Source: Nymphaea colorata
Lineage: Eukaryota > Streptophyta > Magnoliopsida > Nymphaeales > Nymphaeaceae
Length of the DNA: 64,000 nt
NCBI RefSeq assembly: GCF_008831285.2
Contig: NC_045140.1
Span: 4,009,528-4,073,527 of the forward strand
Reading direction: 5' to 3'
Shown here: in pieces, positions 11,688 through 23,500 of the stretch
Layout: the number at the start of each line of letters is the position of its first letter
Position numbering within the stretch: the first letter of the stretch is position 1
Notes under the pieces: generated by a model
What the model saw: the letters and a program-made list of their open reading frames with translations, nothing else
What the model was told of the DNA's origin: nothing
Databases searched by the model: none
Made by a program: the position numbers and the translations under genes

Positions 11688-12980
11688 CTCTTGAGCACCA
11701 AAAGGTGTGTTTGATCATTTCTGATTTTTAGATTTGAGGCCAATCTAAGAGCCCTTTTATGCAGAGCCTGTAGCCGGATTTGGGATTTGTATAATGTGAA
11801 AGGGCTTGACTTCAAGTCCTTGAATCTCCTCAGTCGATGTAAACAAATGATATTTTTGTCATATCAAAATATTTTTTGGGCACTTGGAATGAAAGTTGTC
11901 ATGATGCAAGCAAGTAGAATTGATTGAAAAAAAAAGGAAAAGGCTGTGGATAATCTGTAAGCTAAATAATCAGGTCAGGCAGCGCCGCAGCGGTGAGATT
12001 GTTCTCCTTCCTTTGGATTAATCAATTGAGAGTTGTGTACTGGAAAGACTCGGTCATTGAATTTTCCATTCCCTTTCTTTTCTTTTTTTTATGACTACCT
12101 TTTTACCGTTTAGCCAATCTTTCATAAACTGTTTGTTGCCAAATAATGCTTAAGCTGCTAAACTTTTAAGGGAAATCCAGTGGATTCCTATGTGAGGGGG
12201 GTGCATAGGGGTGAATTCAGAAATTTTTTATTAAAAAGAACTAATAATAAAGATAAATTTATGAAAATGGTGATCGCTAGACTTCGTCGGCCCAACTCGA
12301 TTGCAATAAAAATACATTAAAAAGTAACCCTTTAAAGAATCAAAGACCTTACTTAATCTATATATGTAGTAAAAATACATTAAAAATTCATTATTTGAGC
12401 CAATCAAATCAACGAATCAACTCGCAGACCCAATGATTTGATCGTTTGTTGATCCGAGTTTGGGTAAGAGGTTTGGTAACCATGACTTAAATTTCTGATT
12501 TAAATTGAATATTGAATTGCATCCAAACCATTTATTGATCCGGGTTTGAGTCAGACGTTTGCAACTTAAATTCTGATTTTCTATCCCTCCTTGGATAATT
12601 GAAAATTGCTTGTGAAAAGAGAAGTCATGTGTTATTTTGCAAGTAGTGGACCACGTTTGACGCATTTGCTGAAGGAATTTACCAAGGGGAGAAAAAGGAT
12701 GCGCAGGCTGAGAGCCTTGCCCTCTGCGGCCGTCCCCTCGTTCCAATGGACCCCTTCGTTCCCCCCCACTCTCTCTCTCTCTCTCGTAATAAATAAAGGC
12801 GAAGCAGGGAGAGAGGAGAGATGCTGCCCCTCCCGAGGCCTACGTTCGGCTGTTCCGAGAGTCCTAGTACTTTCTTGGAAGAGTCTAGAGAGAGAGGGGG
12901 GGAGGGACATTGGTGGAGTGGGCGGCTGAGAGGGGGAGATAAAGGGAGAGAGAATCAAAGCGAGAGTGAGAGGGGAGGAA
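11688..12980. other. Intergenic DNA and RAR1 promoter/5' UTR
   Basis: AT-rich to about 12600, with a short degenerate repeat fragment near 12210-12250. From about 12680 the DNA becomes GC- and purine-rich, with a (CT)n run at 12772-12786 and GA-rich sequence from about 12880 to 12975. This is typical of a plant 5' UTR just before the RAR1 ATG. No TATA element is obvious. Confidence 0.5.
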
Positions 12981-13100
12981 ATGGGGGAGAGGAAAGTTCG
13001 ATGCCAACGGATTGCTTGCGATGCCATGTTCACGGAGGATGACAACCCAGAGGGATGCTGCAGATACCACGAGGGTGTACGTCTCTCTCTCTCTCTCTCG

Positions 13101-13137
<37 letters not shown>

Positions 13138-16100
13138 TGTGTTCTTGGCTCAGACAACCACACCCTTTCCGTTCCGCTTTAAGCCTCGTCTTAGTTTTTT
13201 CTTTCTGGCCTTTCCTCCGCTTTTGATTTTCTCTTGTGTTCCTGCTGTTTTACCTTTCCGTCTTATTCCGAGGTTCTGATAATTATTCATTATTTTTATG
13301 ATTACTGGTTTCGTTGTTCTTCTTTTTTGGGCCTTGACCTTGATGAAGGCTTGAGAGCAAGACCGCCAGTTTGTGCGTCTCTGTTTCCTTGGCCGCCTTG
13401 ATATCATTTACATGAACCGGGGAAGGTGGCACCGACGACTTCTGACCAAAGCTTGATGTTTTGTGATTTTGTTCATGGAAAAGGCAATCATTTATTTGAT
13501 ATCTTAAAAGGATCTTGGTCGTATCAAATCTATTTGACCAATCCACGAAATGCCTAGAATTTGATATGTTCGTCTATAATCTTGCTTCAATGTTGTGTTC
13601 CTGGCGGAGGGAACTCTGGTGTTGGTGGATGGATTGGAAATTTAAGTTTGTGGATAGAACGGCATTTAATATTAATTGAGATAACTCATAATTACTGATG
13701 GGAGATAGACTTGCACTATCAACAAACAAGTTTTATTCGGTTGAAAAATGATTTTATTTGCTTATGGATAAAGATATATCAGTACACCGGTCGCGTAGGT
13801 TGATACCCAAATTGTCACTGGTTACCATCTAAAGCATGTTTCTGAACATATCGAATGCCATAGTTTCTTTTCCTTTTTTTCTCACTTCTTAACGTTTCCT
13901 GTTAAATTTTTTTGCATTTGTTTGGGCTTCTAGGAAAATTCTGTTGCCTGAAGGCCGCATGGGGCATTCTATGATGCTTTTTACTACCAAGGCTTGCAGA
14001 TGTCTAATCTTTTTTTCTATTTTAAAGTGATATTTGGTGGTTTAATTAAAAAGGATAGTTCCTTGCAATCTATGGAAACTGCAAGCTGCATCACTTATTC
14101 ATTTTTGGCATGGCAGCAAATGCGTCTGGACTAGCACTTGGTCTATCTCTAGGCATCTTCATGTAGAACTTGGAAATGTTTTTTCTTCTTTTAGATGCTA
14201 CGTGCATAAATTGGATCTTCGGGAGTTTGCTTGGGAATGTATGTGTGTATGATCTATACAGGTGGTAAGTTTAGAAGATATTATACTTGAACTTTCAGAC
14301 TGATTGGAAGGTTCAGTGTGAAGGCAAAGCTGTGTTGATGTCCTCCATTTAGTCCACTAGCGTTCCAGTAATTGCATTTCTTAACGTAAGTACCTGCTTA
14401 CATTCACCTTGTAAGAGTTTGTATGTCAAGGTGAGATATCTGCATGATACTGTAATTTGCTTAAGAAAATTGAATTATGCTGCGGCCAAATTTCTGCTTT
14501 CTAGACAGTTTGAAATTCCAAATTCATGTACAGCGGCTATTTGAGAATATTTGTCATGGTTGTGTTTGAGAGGTTAACTTTAGCAAGTTAATGTTTAAAC
14601 ATAAGTAGGTCCTTCTTTTGTGAATGCTGATGGAAATTTTACTTTATGCATGTGCTTGTTTGGATCCCTCTGCTTCTTCTGCGAACTGCTTCAGGTGGTA
14701 AGCAAAAAATTACATTATAATATAATTTATTCTGGTCACAGTATTGGTCATTCATTTTTGTCTAATGTAACTGTTTATTAAAATTTTGGACAGCCAATAT
14801 TTCATGACGGTATGAAAGAATGGAGCTGTTGCAAGCAGAGAAGTCATGATTTCAGCATGTTTCTGCAGATTCCAGGGTACAGTTTCTTTCTTTCTTTCTT
14901 TTTCAATTGTGAATAAGCGATATTCATTGTTGTCAAGATGTTTCTTGCATGGTCAAACTCATCTTTTCAAATTGGGTAGTATGGATAGTCTATTGATAGG
15001 ATTTGTAGAACTTTGGACTTCAACAGCAGAGAAAAGTATTGCAGAACTTCTTTCAAAATGGCTAAGGTCCGTGCAAATATGCAAAGAGACTCCCTCCACA
15101 GATAACTTCTTCTTGAATCCTGAAACTGTCAGAAAAGGGGCCGCCGCATAAACACCAGTTGGGGCAATGGTGTTCCTTTTTTTATTTTATTCATGTTGGT
15201 CAAATATCTTTTCAATCTCATAAACAACAAGGTCAACCATTTACTGTATTGAATTGAATCCCATGTCTGATGTTTGCTGTGCAATGTGTTACCCATCCCT
15301 GATAACATTGTTTGTAATGATAGTTTTGTTTCCTATGGATATCTGCATCTTTTTATGGAGAATTTCTGTTTCATTTCCATAGGTGTAAAACTGGCAAGCA
15401 TACTACTGAAAAACCAATAACAAAGGCTGCACCGAGCCCAAACAAGCCGATTCCTCAACCTTTAGCAGCCAAGGCTCCCACCGATGCGGAAAGAGCCAAC
15501 TGTGCAAGATGTCGGCAGGGCTTCTTTTGTTCTGATCATGGTACTGGAAAATTCCCCCAAAAATTTCCAAATTGATGAATTAGAAATGGTGCATGAACAG
15601 TGTGAGTTATGATGTGGGTGGAATTCTGGCTTTTTCATCTTTTTTTGTGAAGCATTACTTTCAATGGATGGCAGAAGAATATATTTTGCAGACAAAGGGT
15701 GATTATGTATTCATGTAAATGATCCTTAGATACATTCACTAACTGTGCCACCTGGTATTTTGATGTCTTATTTGATGATTCTAACCAGATAACGTTTTTT
15801 TCGATGTCTATATTAGATTTTTTGAGCCGAAAGCTAAAGCATCAAATTTGGTGCTCTTATTAAGATCTGTTTTACATATCAAAAAATCTTTTTTGTTTTT
15901 TTAGATCCTACATTTTCTACATGTGAAGTATATTTATATGGTTGGTTTCTGAAAAACAGCAGATGGAGTGTTGGTAGGTTAGATAGTTGAGCCAGAGACC
16001 AAGATAAAATTGGATAGCAGCATATACAAGGATCGACAATGCCTTTTCTAAGTTTCCTGCAAAATTTAAGATGAACAAATTTTGTTATTTTGTTAGATAC

Positions 16101-16797
16101 AGGATGAGTGCAACTCAGACTCACTTCATTCAGGCCTAATGTTGGGTCATGTTAGTGTCAGTAATGTACCCCTGTATGGTTTTGATTTAAGTCGATACAT
16201 TGCAAGTCTGACAATACTGATTGTGACATATTACAGATTGCTCTGGTGCGCATGCAAGTTTTAGTGGAATACTTTCTGAGATCCTTTGGTGCATTAAGTT
16301 GTGAACTAAGCACGTTCATGTAAATTTACATCAAAATGTTTTCTAACGTTCCCTGATTGGCTGTTCTGATTTCAGGTGCACAAGTTAGGCAAGTTCTTTC
16401 CAAGGACTCCACGAAGCCACTAGTGTCCCCAGCAAATAGTGTAGCCAATGCCACGGTACCTCCTCGTACAAAAGTAGTTGACATTAACGAGCCTCAGGTC
16501 TGCAAAAACAAAGGATGTGGCCAGACATTCATAGAGAAGGATAACCATGAAGCTGCCTGTTCATACCACCCTGGACCCGCAATTTTTCATGACAGGATAA
16601 AGGGGGTGAGTTTCTATTGCATCAGTTTCTTCTGTTTTTTCTTTCGTGTGTTTCTGGTTAACTTGGTTACTGATGGATATGTTCATCGTCTTTGCTTGCA
16701 GTGGAAATGCTGCGATGTGCATGTAAAGGAGTTTGATGAGTTCATGGAGATACCTCCTTGTGCCAAGGGTTGGCATAATGCAAACCCTGCCTCGTAA
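12981..16797 (+). CDS. RAR1: CHORD-domain protein RAR1 (SGT1/HSP90 co-chaperone), 5 exons
   Basis: Encodes a zinc-binding co-chaperone that works with SGT1 and HSP90 to stabilise NLR immune receptors in the cytosol and nucleus. Exons: 12981-13076, 14794-14876, 15383-15540, 16376-16605, 16702-16797 (663 nt, 220 aa; Arabidopsis RAR1 is of similar length). CHORD-I covers about residues 8-66 (C8, C13, C27, H30, H36, C44, C45, H50, C61, H66). The plant-specific CCCH motif is at C100, C103, C109, H112. CHORD-II covers about 155-214 (C155, C160, H170, C174, H177, H184, C192, C193, H196, C209, H214). It ends with the [13 protein letters not shown] block. The two-CHORD plus CCCH layout without a CS domain distinguishes plant RAR1 from animal CHORDC1. 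The first in-frame ATG gives [11 protein letters not shown]. The exon 1 donor (GTACGT) sits directly before a long microsatellite. No lesion is seen. Confidence 0.96.
13082..13136 (+). repeat. (TC)n(TG)n microsatellite beside RAR1 exon 1 donor
   Basis: Starting 5 bp into intron 1, a CT run is followed by about fifteen TG repeats. It is very close to the splice donor at 13077. Long TG tracts can bind RNA-binding proteins and affect splicing in other systems; no effect can be read from this sequence. Confidence 0.95.
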
Positions 16798-17412
16798 TCT
16801 TTTTAGTCTTGATGATTGATTTGTATCCTATGCACTTCAATTTGATATGCCAAGTGACTGTTAAGGCCAGCGAGTCCTCAAGCATATCGAACAGTAACTT
16901 GCCTGAAGATGTGTTTTTCATATCTCTTGTCGCTTCCATGGATGCAGGCACACGCACGCTCACACATGAGCACCTGCTTGTGTACCCCTGTATGGAAAGT
17001 CACATGCACTGGTTTTTTTCTTGAAGAATGCCTCCTGTTTCCTCGTTCTGGTCATTGGCTTGGTTGCAATGACATTGAAGCATTCAACCAGATGTAATGG
17101 ATGCTCATGATTGTGGGTCTGGTTATCTTCTTCACTTGAATTGCTTAAATCATCTCAACTTTTCACTGTTTTGCGTATCCATTTTTCAGTGTTACTGATT
17201 GCGATGAAAAGAAATTAAAAAGGTATCCCTAGAATTCTTCAGGCTGCTGGGGTTGTGGGCCCCCTCCCCTTTTGTTGTAATCAATGGATGAAAAAATGAG
17301 TAACAGCACCATCAAGGGCATACAACTGTACAGCAAAATAAACCACCGGAGACCCTTATAACAGCCTTCTATAACGGGTGGTAGGGATCCAACAAAGAAA
17401 CAAGAAAGAACA
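16798..17412. other. RAR1 3' flank
   Basis: Contains the RAR1 3' UTR and downstream DNA. No separate gene is recognised. Short + strand ORFs around 16809-17097 overlap the transcribed 3' region and show no domain. Confidence 0.5.
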
Positions 17413-18115
17413 TTACATCCAGTTACTAGCAGAAATCTCTGCTATTTCTGTACAGAACGGTTCTAAGACTGCCACAGCAGGGTTGCAGTCTCTAAAGTCC
17501 ACATTTCCTGGATCACACAATAAATTGGTAACACTCATCCCCCTTGCACTATGAAGACTGACCGCTTGTTTCAGTTTATTTCTCTTAATAGGTTCATCCA
17601 TCCCACTAACAGTCATCTCTCTTAACTCTCTTCACCTCACATGAGTTTTGAAAGTCTTTAGCGTCCCAGCTCTTCTCTCTGAAAATGTCTGGTCTGACTC
17701 CCTTCATCGACATTTCACCATTCTCCTTTTTGACAACAAAGGCAAGCTTTTGTAGACCTCTAAATTCCATGCACAGTAACTGTGCCCCAAGTTCAAAACT
17801 TCCAAATGACGGCCAGGGATCCGCCTCATTCGCACTTGCTTCACACTATTACTTATCTACTCGCTTTTCTCGTCCATTATGTATTGCTTATGAGATTACT
17901 AACATCATTCCACAACTGCCAGCATAAAGGCCTCCCATCTCAATTCTTTATAACTATGAATGCTTTTCATTTCTCTCCTTTAGCCCATATCATCATTGGG
18001 AATGTGAGGCGCCAGCATCTTCTTATCGATGCCGCCCTGAACCTTTTTCTCTAACAGCACTCAACGTTTCTTTCACATTTCTCACTTCCAGTTTCGCATT
18101 AAATTTGGGTCTTCA
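17413..18115 (-). pseudogene. Unidentified degraded coding remnant
   Basis: On the minus strand, several adjacent open stretches in different frames look protein-like and keep the same direction. They include a Lys/Glu-rich stretch near 18110-18040, one ending in APHIPNDDMG near 17980, a 75-codon stretch (with PWPSFGSFELGAQLLCMEF) at about 17830-17605, and a 67-codon stretch at 17616-17413. Stops and frame changes separate them. This pattern fits a pseudogene or degraded exons of about 230 codons. I do not recognise the family, and no clear splice sites join the stretches. It lies between the convergent RAR1 and RPN2 genes. Chance open frames remain possible. Confidence 0.35.
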
Positions 18116-18563
18116 ATAAGTTGGCATCTTCACTGTAGGTGATAGTAAGAATCGGCATAAACAGATTGGATTTGGGATGGAGAATCTGCTTCATTAAGAC
18201 CCAAATTTGACTCATTTAACTGTGGATGAACCTGAATCTGGATCCAAATTTGATCTGCCTATCGAACCCAAATATGAAAGTTGTGCAATCTTACTAGGTT
18301 CAATCAGAAGGAACAAGAAGCCTGTGTGACATTTACACACAAAAGTTGCACTAGCGTCGGAAATTGATCTCACTCTAAATGGATAACCACTTTAAAGTTC
18401 TGAGAAGAACTAGATTCGATGTGTATTGGGTTTCGTTTTAATGATCTAAGTGCTTAAACAATGGATTTCTCCTCAAGGCCGGGCTTTTCTCAGGACAATG
18501 ATTGTTGATTAGGTTGCATCATGAAAATAAAGAGGAGATTAACTTTGGACATCATCATATTCT

Positions 18564-18844
18564 GAAAGCCTCAAGGGGCATAGCGCAATGAGGCTGCAAC
18601 ACAGCCCACACTCAAGGGAACCAAGGTTTGAAGCTCATGGTCGCCATCATGCTCTAATGTGTTACTAATCTGGCTGCAAACGATAGCAAAGCCCGACATC
18701 CGAGTTGAAAGATGTTGTGTATGTCTACTCAGGCCCCTAAGCAAGCTAAGAAGCTTGGAATCATAAGGTATATGGCCTTGGTGATTTTATACTGAAGGGG
18801 TTTGCCCTAAGTTAACATTTAAAAAAAAAAAGAAAAAAAAAGAA
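18564..18844 (+). mobile_element. SINE with A/B boxes, A-rich tail and target-site duplication
   Basis: An A-box-like TAGCGCAATGAGG (18581-18593) and a B-box-like GGTTTGAAGCTC (18625-18636) are spaced as in a tRNA-type promoter. The element ends in an A-rich tail (about 18822-18842). An identical 8-mer CATATTCT flanks both sides (18556-18563 and 18845-18852). Related sequence occurs at about 31600-31760 and 33385-33590, sharing the GGCTGCAAA...GAGTTGAA...CCTAAGCAAGC part. Together these support a tRNA-derived SINE family in this genome. Confidence 0.75.
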
Positions 18845-18852
18845 CATATTCT

Positions 18853-20574
18853 AGAGATGTTGATCTCTTTGTGTCATGAAAAAGGTGGTATGTCGAGGAA
18901 AACTGTCCAACTAAAATGGAGCAAGGCAGGTGGAGATTCCTAGCCACAGTAGCTGGTCACCACCTGACCAGGTAAATCTCCTACAGGATGCAACTTCAAT
19001 CACAGGTCAAGCATCCGAGTTGTCTTCCGAACACAGCTAAAGGAGAAACTGACTTACCTGCTCTGGTTCTTGTCCCAGATAGCAGAATTGTTTTCATGGC
19101 AGACCATCATCATGCTGGAAGCAGAAAAGTGTGGGCCGACTGCGCTTGTACCAACCAACAAAAGGTCCAGGAAATTCCATGCTCCTAGACCAGGAGCTAG
19201 CAGCTGTGCAAAAAGCGGCCACTAGTAGCTGGACCCAAGTGGTCGGCATGGTGTAGCTTACCTAGGCTACTTTGTGGGCATCCGTGGTTCTATTTTCACG
19301 GGCTCTATTCATTGTGCAGAACCATGAAAGAGTTTGCACAACCTGAGGTGAAGGAATTTCCATCCTCTTACACAAGCTGCCTCTTAGGATCCAGGGATAA
19401 AGGTTTTTACGGTTTTCCCCATAAAAGTTTAGAACTGGGTTTTTCTCAAATTTGTCAAAAAATGGAAGAATTTTTAATGTTGTTCCCCGGAGAGTTCAAC
19501 GCCTAAGTTTCTCTCACGACTAAGGAGATTCTATATGGAAGAACATCCTCCTAACCTACAAGCAACTGTCACTGAGCATATCAGCTTCTTCCTGGGTTAC
19601 AACAAGGGCTCGTTCCAACTGCTGAGCAGGGAGTTGGCTTAGGACCTTGTACTTGAAGGCTGAAGTTCGACACACTTTCCAGGTGCAACCGGTTCATGGA
19701 TGGCTGTCAAATTTCCACCACTTGCCCGATCCCAAAAACAGTCGCCAGAGAAACTCATGAGTTGAACTTCAGGATTTTCAAGTTTGTCAACTTAAAGAGT
19801 TGTATCCATCGTAAGTCTTGATTAACATAATCTGGCAAGAGAATCCAAAGTTTGCCTATGAGAAAAAAAAAAACTAAAAAAAAGGCTATTGCAGAGACAA
19901 CTTGGTTTACATATTTGATTAATACTGGACAAGAGAACAAGACACCCGGGCCCATCGTGTTTTATCATTTGGTAGAAATATACCAGTCTAGAGATTACAG
20001 GCCCTATATTCCTACCCTCGTCTCATAGAGCGGGCTTCTCTTTTACTAATTTATGCCAACTACACGTGTGCCAGGTATTCATAACTCCCAGTCTTGAATT
20101 TGAAGGCCTTAAGTCAATTCCCAAGGCAACGGATGGAGATCTTGTTGGCCGCGGGCTTGAGGTTGGTTATCAATATTAAGAATGAAACATCCAGCGAAAG
20201 CAAATTGATTGAAGGGCACAAAAATACTGTCCATTCACCACCACTTTTATGACAGAGGATGGCGGATAGTAAGCTGAGTTCTGCTTTTGTTGATTCAAAA
20301 ACTTCAACAGGATGATGTTGCCAATGAATCGCTCAACCACAGAGTTTTGCCTACATAATTTTCTCAACTTACAAATAAAGTTCCTCCGACTCCCTCACAA
20401 ATTTAACACATCAAAAGCAGAATCATTAGCAGAATGGCCATGAACATGCCAGGAAAAGGAATAACAGCAAAACCTGCCTGGATTCCTGATAAAGGTGCTG
20501 ATTCCACGACCGATTCCTTGCTACGTGAATCAAACTTCCCGACCTCGTAAGATGCTTAAATTTCCCATTCCATT
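18853..20574. other. Intergenic DNA and RPN2 3' flank
   Basis: No recognisable gene. The last few hundred bases (to 20574) are presumably the RPN2 3' UTR on the minus strand. Short ORFs near 18988-19506 (+) and 19755-20367 (-) have no domain and no splice structure I can support. Confidence 0.5.
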
Positions 20575-23500
20575 TCATACAGCATACTCGAAGGGTTGCG
20601 GTGGCTGAGGCTCCTCATCAACAGCCATGGCGGTAGCAGATCCCTGCTGTCCAGTCGCACCAGCTGCTGTGGTAGCTACAGAAGATGGTGCATCGGTCAA
20701 AGAGAGTACCTCTGGTTCTGTTGGCCTAGTATCTCTTAAGAGAACAAATCCAGAAGGGGATAATTTTACAGGCACGTATCGGCTTTCTTCAAGGAATTTG
20801 ATGTACTTTTCCTGAGCAGGAACCACACGAGCTGGATTTGTCAGAATTTCAAAAGACGGTTCCACCTCTATCTTCTTTTCTGTGACGCCATCCACCTGAG
20901 AAAGGTTTTAATCATTCAGATAAAATATTAGTGACAAAAGTTGTAAAATGCAATGCGCAATTACTACTTCTGAGCGTTCACAGAGATTTAGAGTGTTCTC
21001 TTTCATCCATGCTTCACAATTAGAAACATGTACCAAGGACGTGCAGAGGCTGACCTGCATGGAATCACCGTCCTTTTCAGTTGTTTTGACACCTTTCCCA
21101 GAACTTGAAGCTGTAGCCGATGATGAACCATCTTCAGCAGCTGATTTCTCCATGGCAGCCTTCTGATCCGCCTCTTTCTTAGCTCTGGCTTTCGCCTTTG
21201 CAGATGTTGATAGGACAGCCGTTGGTAGCTTAACAGTGGATGTAGCAGATGGGGGACTTGTGGGCCGAGGATACTCAAACAATGAAGGTTTGGCATGTGA
21301 TAAGAACTCAAACCTTGGGACTTTGAGGTCATAATTTACCCCGATCAAAGCAGTGGGTGAAAACGCCAGGCTGATAAAATAGATAAGGGGATACCAATAC
21401 CAGAATTGGCTAAACACAGCAAGCCCAACAACTGCAGTAACTTTGTTATGCTTAGTCTTGGAAAGGAGCCTAATGGTCACATTCCTTCCACCTGCATCAA
21501 TGATACCAGATGCCAAAATTGCACCCATCTTGCTCATGGTGTCCTCATGCTTGTCAAGAATTATTTTCTCTAGTTGTCGCCTGAATAGACAACAATTTAA
21601 CAATAATGAGTAGAATGATAATTTTGCAGGAAGAAAAATTCTGGGGATAGACGGTACCTGAATGTGCCAACACGAGGGTCACAAGCTTCATTAGTCTGAA
21701 CCATTACCATAGCCATGGCAATGAGAGCACCTTGACGGACAAAATCTACAACGTCTGAAGTAAGAGGCTCAAGCAAAGAAATGGCCTCACTTAAGCCTGT
21801 TCCAGCACAAGAAATGCCCACTGCTAAAGCTGCACCATATCTAACATGTGGATTGTATGACTCTGACAGAAGGGAAACAATTCGTGGGGTCTGCAGAACA
21901 CAGCACACATTGAGAAGTTAACTAGATTGTGAAGTGCAAACAAGAAAAAATTTTGATATCGACTTCAGGGTATGAATTACAAATATAAGTGTCATGCCAA
22001 CATTCGATAGAAAATAAAATTCAGTCACTTCATCCAGATACAGTAACTTCTTTAACAGAAAACATAATGCAAATCTGAGTGGCAAGAGAAATAACCTGTT
22101 CCGGTTCAGAGTACAAAACAAAACCAAGTGCTAAAACTGCAGTTCTCCTCACATCATCACTAACATCCGACACTGCAAAATGCAGCAGCTGACGGATGGC
22201 TTTATTATTTGCAGTACCTCTATAGGCCAATGCCAGTGCATACATGCCTCCATATCGCAGGATTGGATCTTGATCCCTTGTCAGTTGCTCAATAAGAGGG
22301 TCAGCTCCCTCTTCTCTACCATATACTGTAAGTGCAATACCAAGAGCCAATCCCCTGGATGAAAAGGTCCCACAATGCAACAAACAATAAAGTTTGGAGA
22401 TATGTAAAGTATGACACGCTACAAAAGCAATAATACAGCCCCGAGCTTCATACAAACCTGATAATTTTTTCATGCTGTGTCTCATGTGCGTAAGCAAGCA
22501 TCTCGCCTGCCTTCTCTGTGTCAGTTCCAACCATGAGCAAACCCATACCAATACCAGCAGCTTCACCTGCCACAGCACTATCTGTATAAAGCACATTTTT
22601 TATGTCATCATATATATCTTCATCTGCTGTTCCTAGTGCTGCCAAACCAAGACCCAGGCAGGCACCATGTTGAATAATCTGCATACTCAGAAACAATAAA
22701 ATGAAAAATCAGCACCAATAAATGATGAGTTGAACCCAATCAAGATTGAGAAGTGCAAACCTCAACATCAGTATTACGCATACTATCACGAAGGAACTGC
22801 TTAATGCCCTCGCCATGATTGGCATGAATTAACCCTAAAGCATACAGGGCACCACCTTCGGAATAGGGACTTCCTCCACCAGCAGCACCACTTTGTGGCA
22901 GGTAAGGTGCCATCAGAGACCTGCCCTGCTGAAGATGACCTCTATGAATAACACCAAGCCCAGCAGTTGCACTAAACTTTGCCCAGTTTGTAGCCCTACT
23001 AAGCCAGTCCTACAAAAAGCAGATGCAAATAATGTGTATCTTCTGGAGGTTGACAAATCATAATATGAGCTTAAAGAATAACAAGAGGCTTAAGTTCTAA
23101 TAAAAAAGAATGAACAGGACAAAATAAAAGGACATGTACCAGGTTGTCCCTAAGGAAGGTGTCCACAGTAGTCCCTGCATGCATCATGGCATTAGCATAT
23201 ATGGTTGCACTATGGCAGACACTATTCCTCATCTCCACTGATTGCTTAATTGTTTTCAAAATAAGGAGATCTGACCTGTAGAAGTGCAACAAGTCAGTAA
23301 TACTTGCATTAGGTGAAAAGCGTGCATCAAGGGCCAGGGTGAGGATAAAGATCAATGCACCTGTTATGACTGTACAAGAACTGCAATGTCAATTGGATGG
23401 AAGTTTCACCCGATAGGATTCCCTTTATCTTTGCCAGTCTCTCCGCATAGACAACTTCATTTGGGTCCATTTCATGCAGGTCACCATTGGAAGCACGAGA

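Noticed and set aside
12632-13045. Minus-strand ORFs (137 and 92 codons) around RAR1 exon 1
   Set aside because: They read the antisense of GA-rich leader and microsatellite sequence, giving low-complexity peptides; the sense strand holds RAR1.
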